Below, one piece after another: positions 6,067 through 7,026 of a stretch of 7,026 bases of DNA (position 1 is the stretch's first letter; every line of letters begins with the position of its first letter). The position numbers and the translations under genes were made by a program. The DNA comes from Candidatus Nanopelagicales bacterium (lineage in GTDB: Bacteria; Actinomycetota; Actinomycetes; S36-B12; UBA10799): the NCBI GenBank assembly GCA_025455985.1, contig JALOLM010000112.1:1-7026 (forward strand), written 5' to 3'. Under the pieces are notes generated by a model, which saw only the letters and a program-made list of their open reading frames with translations, had not been told where the DNA came from and searched no databases.

Positions 6067-6506
6067 TGCACACGAAACCCGCCAAAGACCCCCAGGTGTT
6101 CCCCCGCAGCAAGACTGAGGAACAGTGGCGCGTCGAGTTGAGCCCCCAGGAGTACCACGTGCTGCGCGAAGCCGGCACCGAACGCGCGTTCAGTGGTGAG
6201 TACACCGACACCGAGGATGTCGGTGTGTACTCCTGCCGCGCGTGTGGCGCTGAGTTGTTCCGCTCGTCGGAGAAATTCCACTCCGGCTGCGGCTGGCCGT
6301 CGTTCTTCTCCCCCCTGGCCGGTGACGCGATCATCGAGATCGAGGACAGGTCCCTGGGAATGGTGCGCACGGAGGTGCGCTGCGCCTCGTGCGGCTCGCA
6401 CCTCGGGCATGTCTTCGCCGGTGAGGGTTACGGCACACCCACGGACCTGCGCTATTGCATCAACTCGGTGTCACTTCGCCTGGAACCAGCGGAGCCGAAA
6501 GGCTGA
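6066..6506 (+). CDS. msrB: Peptide-methionine (R)-S-oxide reductase MsrB
   Basis: A 146-aa cytosolic repair enzyme that reduces methionine-R-sulfoxide in proteins, normally recharged by thioredoxin. The start of the domain is recognisable at KTEEQWRVELSPQEYHVLRE (16-35). Two zinc-binding pairs are present, CRAC (57, 60) and CASC (106, 109). The substrate motif SGCGWPSF (73-80) includes Cys75, and GHVF (114-117) and the catalytic RYCINS motif (129-134, Cys131) follow. Cys75 may serve as the resolving cysteine. The length is normal for a single-domain MsrB. I prefer the ATG at 6066; an in-frame ATG at 6030 would add 12 residues with no family content and has GGCGG only 1-2 nt upstream. No lipid or signal sequence is seen. 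It converges with hemQ, with 31 nt between the stops, an arrangement I also recall near hemQ in mycobacteria. Confidence 0.96.
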   Translation: MHTKPAKDPQVFPRSKTEEQWRVELSPQEYHVLREAGTERAFSGEYTDTEDVGVYSCRACGAELFRSSEKFHSGCGWPSFFSPLAGDAIIEIEDRSLGMVRTEVRCASCGSHLGHVFAGEGYGTPTDLRYCINSVSLRLEPAEPKG

Positions 6507-6537
6507 CTCCAGAGGAGCCGGTCACAGGTCCGCGCTC

Positions 6538-7026
6538 CTACGGCATCCGTTCCAGCAACTCCGCCAGATCCCAGCGCCGACCGGTGTAGAAGGGGATCTC
6601 CTCGCGGACATGTAGGCGGGCACGCGAGCCGCGCAGATGGCGCATCAGGTCCACGATCCGGTGCAGTTCCGCAGCCTCGAACGCCAGCAGCCACTCGTAA
6701 TCGGACAAGGCGAACGTGGCTACCGTGTTCGCGCGCACATCCGGGTAGCCACGGGCCATGCCACCGTGCTCGGCCAGCAGCTCACGGCGCTCCGCGTCGG
6801 GCAGCAGATACCACTCGAAACTGCGCACGAACGGGTACACGCAGACGTAGTCCAGGGCCTGCTCATCGGCCATGAACGCCGGGATGTGTGACTTGTTGAA
6901 CTCCGCGGGCCTGTGCAGCGCCTGCACCGACCACACGGGCTTGAGCCGTTGACCGAGGCTGGTGGCACGCACCGCGTGGTAGGCGGCCTGCAGCGTCTCG
7001 CTCTCGTCGCTGTGCCACCAGACCAT
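6538..7026 (-). CDS. hemQ: Coproheme decarboxylase HemQ (ChdC), 5'-truncated
   Basis: The C-terminal 162 residues of HemQ, which converts iron-coproporphyrin III to heme b using hydrogen peroxide, the last step of the coproporphyrin-dependent heme pathway. Counting from the Met at the window edge, RPAEFNKSHIPAF (39-51), VYPFVRSFEWYLL (63-75), AEHGGMARGYPDVRANTVA (85-103), YEWLLAFE (110-117) and HVREEIPFYTGR (139-150) are all typical of the actinobacterial type. The active-site candidates are His47, Tyr64 (the tyrosine that forms the radical) and the proximal heme ligand His87. Their spacing (17 and 23) agrees with the C. diphtheriae enzyme as I remember it (118, 135, 158). That offset implies about 70 N-terminal residues beyond the edge, so the ATG at 7026 is an internal Met (conserved VM-WWH strand) and not the true start. 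Other heme genes such as hemE and hemY are often next to it, upstream and off-window. Confidence 0.96.
   Translation of the reverse strand: MVWWHSDESETLQAAYHAVRATSLGQRLKPVWSVQALHRPAEFNKSHIPAFMADEQALDYVCVYPFVRSFEWYLLPDAERRELLAEHGGMARGYPDVRANTVATFALSDYEWLLAFEAAELHRIVDLMRHLRGSRARLHVREEIPFYTGRRWDLAELLERMP

Noticed and set aside
6490..6520. Small hairpins (AGCC-GAAA-GGCT and CTCC-AGA-GGAG) at the msrB/hemQ junction as a terminator
   Set aside because: The stems are only 4 bp without bulges, there is no T-tract, and the first lies inside the msrB coding end. Too weak to call in GC-rich DNA.

Overview
The window looks like a chromosomal segment from a high-GC actinobacterium (Actinomycetota). Codon third positions are strongly G/C. 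The gene at the right edge is the actinobacterial type of HemQ (VYPFVRS, NKSHIP and AEHG motifs). A convergent msrB/hemQ pair also occurs in mycobacteria (Rv2674 and Rv2676c in M. tuberculosis, from memory). I cannot place it to genus. There are no RNA genes, CRISPR arrays, insertion sequences or phage genes.

Layout. Positions 1-686 hold the 3' end of a plus-strand gene for a membrane-anchored DUF4349 protein. It converges on a minus-strand 1-Cys peroxiredoxin gene (763-1395), and a strong hairpin between them (710-758) probably terminates transcription from both sides. Positions 1396-1671 are a divergent intergenic region of about 275 bases with candidate promoter elements for both flanking genes and an imperfect inverted repeat. 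Positions 1672-6022 hold a tight three-gene operon: MoxR AAA+ ATPase, DUF58 membrane protein, and a large TgpA-like membrane protein (DUF3488 N-terminus, extracytoplasmic transglutaminase-like domain, Thr-Pro linker, last membrane helix, DUF4129-like tail). The junctions are a 2-nt gap and a 4-nt ATGA overlap, so translation is probably coupled. Next comes msrB (6066-6506), which may have its own leaderless promoter. The window ends in the convergent, truncated hemQ gene (6538-7026, minus).

The most notable observation concerns the transglutaminase-like domain. Its scaffold is clearly recognisable, but all three catalytic positions are substituted: Cys to Glu482, His to Leu523 and Asp to Ala539. 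The extracytoplasmic part (about residues 240-594) has no cysteine and only one histidine, far from the site. The MoxR ATPase of the same operon keeps all its catalytic motifs. The operon therefore appears to encode an active MoxR ATPase paired with a catalytically dead transglutaminase-fold partner, which would act by binding rather than by catalysis.

The flanking genes share a redox theme (peroxiredoxin, methionine sulfoxide reductase B, and HemQ, which consumes peroxide). Nothing in the sequence shows that they work with the MoxR operon. Functions are assigned by reading motifs; no database search was run.
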